DNA from: Treponemataceae bacterium | Lineage (GTDB): Bacteria; Spirochaetota; Spirochaetia; Treponematales; Treponemataceae | NCBI GenBank assembly: GCA_024402435.1 | Contig: JAKSTU010000014.1 | Coordinates: forward strand, 1 to 51,961 | Direction: 5' to 3' | Length of the DNA stretch: 51,961 nucleotides | Part shown: piece after piece, positions 49,151-51,961 of the stretch | Layout: every line of letters starts with the position of its first letter | Position numbering within the stretch: position 1 is the stretch's first letter | Translations under genes and position numbers: made by a program | The notes under the pieces: model-generated | Databases searched by the model: none | What the model was told of the DNA's origin: nothing | The model's input: the letters and a program-made list of their open reading frames with translations, nothing else

Positions 49151-51961
49151 TTAATTACCTAATTTTTTGCCTGTTGAAGTCGTCGGGCTGAGTTTAGACG
49201 CACTGCCTTTTGTGTCAGTAACGGTCTTTGAATCTGTTGTGGCCTTGGAATCAACAGTAGTTTTTGTGTCAACCTTTGTTCCGGTCTTTGTGTCAGTATT
49301 AGCTTTTGTGTCAGTTTTTGTTGTCGTTGTGCTGGTCTTTGTGTCGGCAACTGTTGTCGTTGACTCAGTTTTTGTGTCAATTTTTGAGTCAAAATTCAGG
49401 GTATTGTTCCTTAATGCTGCCGCTGGTGGCACTGCATCAACTGCAATTGAAACTTCACTGGAAGAAATCTGCACACCAGACATCACACCCTTTGCAAAAG
49501 CCTGAACTTTGAATGTTGTTCCAGCCATGCCAGTAATTACAGGAACCTCAAACTCTTTTCCAGTCCTGGCTGTCCGAGTTCCGTTGAGGAACCAGCTGAT
49601 CTCTACATCTTCATCAACTTCAGGTACCGTTGCTGTAAACTTTACTTTCTCACCTTCTTCTACACTCTTTTTTGCATCAGTTGCAACTGTAACAGTTGAT
49701 CTGGTGGTCAAGAGATCTGCACTATTAACAAGTCTTGTGCTTACACGGGTAAGAACAACAGGCCTGTTCTTTGCAGATGAACCTGCATCTTCAGCAACAG
49801 TAAGAGTCTTATCATTCTCATTGTATGTGAAGGTAAGGTTACCCTTCTTTGCAAATTTTCCAAGTTTGTCAGCTGTTGCAACGACTGAGCCGTAATACAA
49901 ATTCTTTTTCTGAGCAGTTTTTCCAACTTCTGTAGTTTTCTCAAATGCCTTGTATACAGATCCATCCTCAAGGATTGCATAACCTGTTGAAGTATCACCA
50001 GAAACAGCCCAGTATCCCCTAAGCAGGCCAAGAATATTCTTTGGTTCAACAGTGAATGTTGCTGTTGCACTGGTAATCATTGCTCCTGAAGTTTTTCCTG
50101 TAATGCGGAGCGCTCTGCTTACTGTGATTGTTTCAGTCAGATCATCCTTTCTTGTGTAAACATAAGTATTTTCCTTTTCCCCAGAAATCTTGTTGTTGGT
50201 TTCTGCATTGATCCACTGGAAAGTAACTTCCTCATCAAGATTACTAAGCATTGCTGAACGTACACTGAGACTAATTGTTCCTGCAGTATCTATAGCGCTG
50301 ATAGTTTCCTTTGATTTTCCCAGGAGAACTTCACTTGTAATTGAAGATACGTACTTTCCGTCTCTTGCATTGAGAGACTTGTTCTGTTTGTATTCAGCTC
50401 TCTTACCGTTCTTCTCAATGTAAAGAGACTTTTCTGTTCTGTTTACCCAGATCTTGTATGTTGCAGGATCCGCTTCTTCGATGATGGCGCTGTCATCTGC
50501 AAGTTCTGCAATCGGTTCTGGTGACAGATACCAGTCAGAAGCTGACTTCTGGTTCATTACATAAAGCTGTCCGTTGTCTTTAAAGTAAACTGCATCTTTA
50601 GAGTCTGATTTGTTTACCCATGCACCGGCCATCTCAGGACGGATGTTGTCCATTACAAACTTGATTGTCACCACATTTGACTTGACAGTTTTCTTTGATG
50701 TACGGCCAGTTGCCACTGCATATAAGCTGTGTGTCATTGGCTCAGAGAACTGAGTTACATGAGTCGGACCTTTGTCTGATCCATCGCTCTTTCCGTCATC
50801 GTAGTACCACTTGTAATCAACAACCTCGTCACAGTCTGAAATAACTGCCTTAAGTGTTACATTTGTATCAACTTTTACTGTTGTCTGTGCAGCAGTGACT
50901 GTAAGCTTTGTTGTTGAATCAACATATTTGAAAGCACGGGGTTTTACCTGTGACTTAACATAAGTTTTTTCAACACCATTTGTTTTAACAACAAGTTTAC
51001 CATTTACAATTCTTGTCTTGTTTGCTGAGACATTGTCAGTGATCTCATAGCCTTTTGATGCCATTGTTGCAATCACATCCGGTTCATAGAGCCATGCATT
51101 TGCATCCTCATCGGCATACATGTAATAGATTTTTCCGTCAGCAGTAATGTATCTTCCGCTACCGTCATTGCTTCTTTCTGCAACCCATGCACCAACAAAT
51201 TCAGGGCGGTGGTCAACATAACCGAATGTTACCTTTACCTTATTTGAAGTTACAGTTTTTCCAGAACGGCTTCCCTTTGCAACAAGATAATACTCAATTG
51301 TTTTTGGCTCAGGACACTCATCAGTCTCATAGGAAGATTTTGTGCCGTTTTTGTTATTTACTGCGGCTCCATTGACGTACCACTGGTAAGTAACACTTTC
51401 ATCAAGCTCAGAAATCTTTGAGGTAAATGTTACATAACCATACTGTACTTCAGCAGAAGTTGCACTTGCAGTGATTGTAAGCTTTGTTGTTGAATCAATG
51501 TATTTTGCGGCACGTGGTGTTACATTTGATTTTGAATATGATGATTCAACTCCGTTTGCTGTAACGTAAATCTTGCCGTTTCTGATTGTTGTCTTGTTTC
51601 TTGCTACGTTATCCGTGATTGAATATCCGTATGACTGCATTGTTGCTACAACTTCAGGTTTATAGACCCACTCCTTTGTCTCCTCATCCTGATACATGTC
51701 ATAGATCTTTCCGTCAGCGGTCACGTATTTTCCACCGTTGGCTGTCTTATCCTTGATCCATGCACCGGCATACTCAGGACGATGGTCAGGCATTGTGAAT
51801 GTTACTTTTACCTTGTTTGAGGTTACGCTTACTCCAGAATTGTAGCCCTTTACAACAACGTAATACTCAAATGTCCTTGGCTCAGAACAGTCATCCTCGT
51901 AATAGGACTTTGTTCCTCTGTTGTTGTATGTCACTGCTGTTCCGTCAATGTACCACTGGTA
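49151..51961 (-). CDS. Exported Ig-like repeat protein, 5' part outside the window
   Basis: At least 936 residues; the frame is open to the right edge, so the true start lies outside. About four units of roughly 190 residues each repeat: an Ig-like domain (TKLTVTA, ESVTYQWYVNG, TVTSNKVKVTF) followed by a compact beta domain (GAWV, ITADGKIYYMY, TRIVNGKLVVKTNGVEKTYV). A final Ig-like domain (EDVEISWFLNG) precedes an 80-residue Thr/Lys/Asp tail made of DTK-like repeats. The tandem QWYVNG pattern is typical of surface-displayed spacers. No catalytic motif. The terminator at 49081 follows. Function unknown; adhesin or matrix protein is the simplest idea. Confidence 0.88.
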   Translation of the reverse strand, partial: YQWYIDGTAVTYNNRGTKSYYEDDCSEPRTFEYYVVVKGYNSGVSVTSNKVKVTFTMPDHRPEYAGAWIKDKTANGGKYVTADGKIYDMYQDEETKEWVYKPEVVATMQSYGYSITDNVARNKTTIRNGKIYVTANGVESSYSKSNVTPRAAKYIDSTTKLTITASATSAEVQYGYVTFTSKISELDESVTYQWYVNGAAVNNKNGTKSSYETDECPEPKTIEYYLVAKGSRSGKTVTSNKVKVTFGYVDHRPEFVGAWVAERSNDGSGRYITADGKIYYMYADEDANAWLYEPDVIATMASKGYEITDNVSANKTRIVNGKLVVKTNGVEKTYVKSQVKPRAFKYVDSTTKLTVTAAQTTVKVDTNVTLKAVISDCDEVVDYKWYYDDGKSDGSDKGPTHVTQFSEPMTHSLYAVATGRTSKKTVKSNVVTIKFVMDNIRPEMAGAWVNKSDSKDAVYFKDNGQLYVMNQKSASDWYLSPEPIAELADDSAIIEEADPATYKIWVNRTEKSLYIEKNGKRAEYKQNKSLNARDGKYVSSITSEVLLGKSKETISAIDTAGTISLSVRSAMLSNLDEEVTFQWINAETNNKISGEKENTYVYTRKDDLTETITVSRALRITGKTSGAMITSATATFTVEPKNILGLLRGYWAVSGDTSTGYAILEDGSVYKAFEKTTEVGKTAQKKNLYYGSVVATADKLGKFAKKGNLTFTYNENDKTLTVAEDAGSSAKNRPVVLTRVSTRLVNSADLLTTRSTVTVATDAKKSVEEGEKVKFTATVPEVDEDVEISWFLNGTRTARTGKEFEVPVITGMAGTTFKVQAFAKGVMSGVQISSSEVSIAVDAVPPAAALRNNTLNFDSKIDTKTESTTTVADTKTSTTTTKTDTKANTDTKTGTKVDTKTTVDSKATTDSKTVTDTKGSASKLSPTTSTGKKLGN
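49210..49396 (-). repeat. DTK-type low-complexity tail repeats
   Basis: The 3' end of the Ig-repeat gene encodes about ten DTK or DSK triplets separated by T/V/A-rich spacers; on the plus strand TTTGTGTC recurs. Irregular spacing, so likely a hydrophilic tail rather than a folded domain. Confidence 0.85.
50600..51800 (-). repeat. Ig/beta module repeat, period about 570 bp
   Basis: Matching points of three modules (codons of the GAW motif) lie at 50621, 51188 and 51761, spacings of 567 and 573 bp (189 and 191 codons). Sequence identity is moderate at DNA level and high at key residues. Confidence 0.85.

Noticed and set aside
35127..51961. Possible CRISPR-like repeats in the LRR region
   Set aside because: The periodicity follows the LRR and Ig codons (about 69 bp LRR units, ~570 bp modules); there are no short identical repeats with unique equal spacers.

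Overview
The window most likely comes from a host-associated (gut or oral type) Treponema, phylum Spirochaetota. The evidence is a giant spirochaetal coiled-coil protein, a CarD-IspD-IspF block, BspA-type leucine-rich-repeat (LRR) surface proteins, a secreted protein ending in a DUF1566-like domain, and a MurE whose DNPR-type motif is altered as expected for a non-diaminopimelate cell wall. Species cannot be fixed from the sequence alone. I see no rRNA, tRNA, CRISPR array, transposase or phage gene, and no gene-free stretch above 300 bases.

Layout. 1-311: the 3' end of NADP-type glutamate dehydrogenase, followed by an array of stem-loops and a terminator. 494-1291 (-): a small Xre repressor and a membrane-protein partner with a clear self-operated promoter. 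1389-3418: nagA-nagB, amino-sugar catabolism feeding fructose-6-phosphate. 3606-8952: a YjjG-like HAD phosphatase, a C69 dipeptidase (-), an unrecognised protein and an orphan peptide-binding lipoprotein-like receptor. 9009-10880: carD-ispD-ispF, a transcription regulator plus two MEP-pathway enzymes. 10846-16494 (-): an 1882-residue membrane-anchored coiled-coil protein carrying a recent 636-bp tandem duplication. 16640-17377 (-): a second HAD protein. 17441-24943 (-): an envelope operon of TPR protein, outer-membrane-type protein, ExbB, ExbD and a TonB-like protein. 25141-27693: leuS. 27771-31237 (-): murE-relA/spoT. 31353-34669: RecQ helicase, a small membrane protein (-), hisH-hisF. 34718-35020 (-): a short DUF5714-like protein.

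35127-51961 (-) is the accessory part: four consecutive genes for very large exported proteins made of LRR_5 repeats, C10 (streptopain-like) cysteine-peptidase domains, Ig/TIG-like domains and a DUF1566-like end. One of them carries three separate C10 domains alternating with LRR blocks. This cluster is the best candidate for an undescribed system: a secreted protease/adhesin set without the usual C10 prodomain or inhibitor gene.

A second theme is gene-start architecture. At least seven first genes (nagA, both HAD genes, the 5976 gene, carD, murE, hisH) have a sigma70-like -10 box only 5-8 nt before the ATG and no Shine-Dalgarno, which predicts leaderless mRNAs. Operon-internal genes, the dipeptidase, leuS, the TPR gene and the large surface-protein genes have Shine-Dalgarno sequences. 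Start codons given here were chosen with this in mind.
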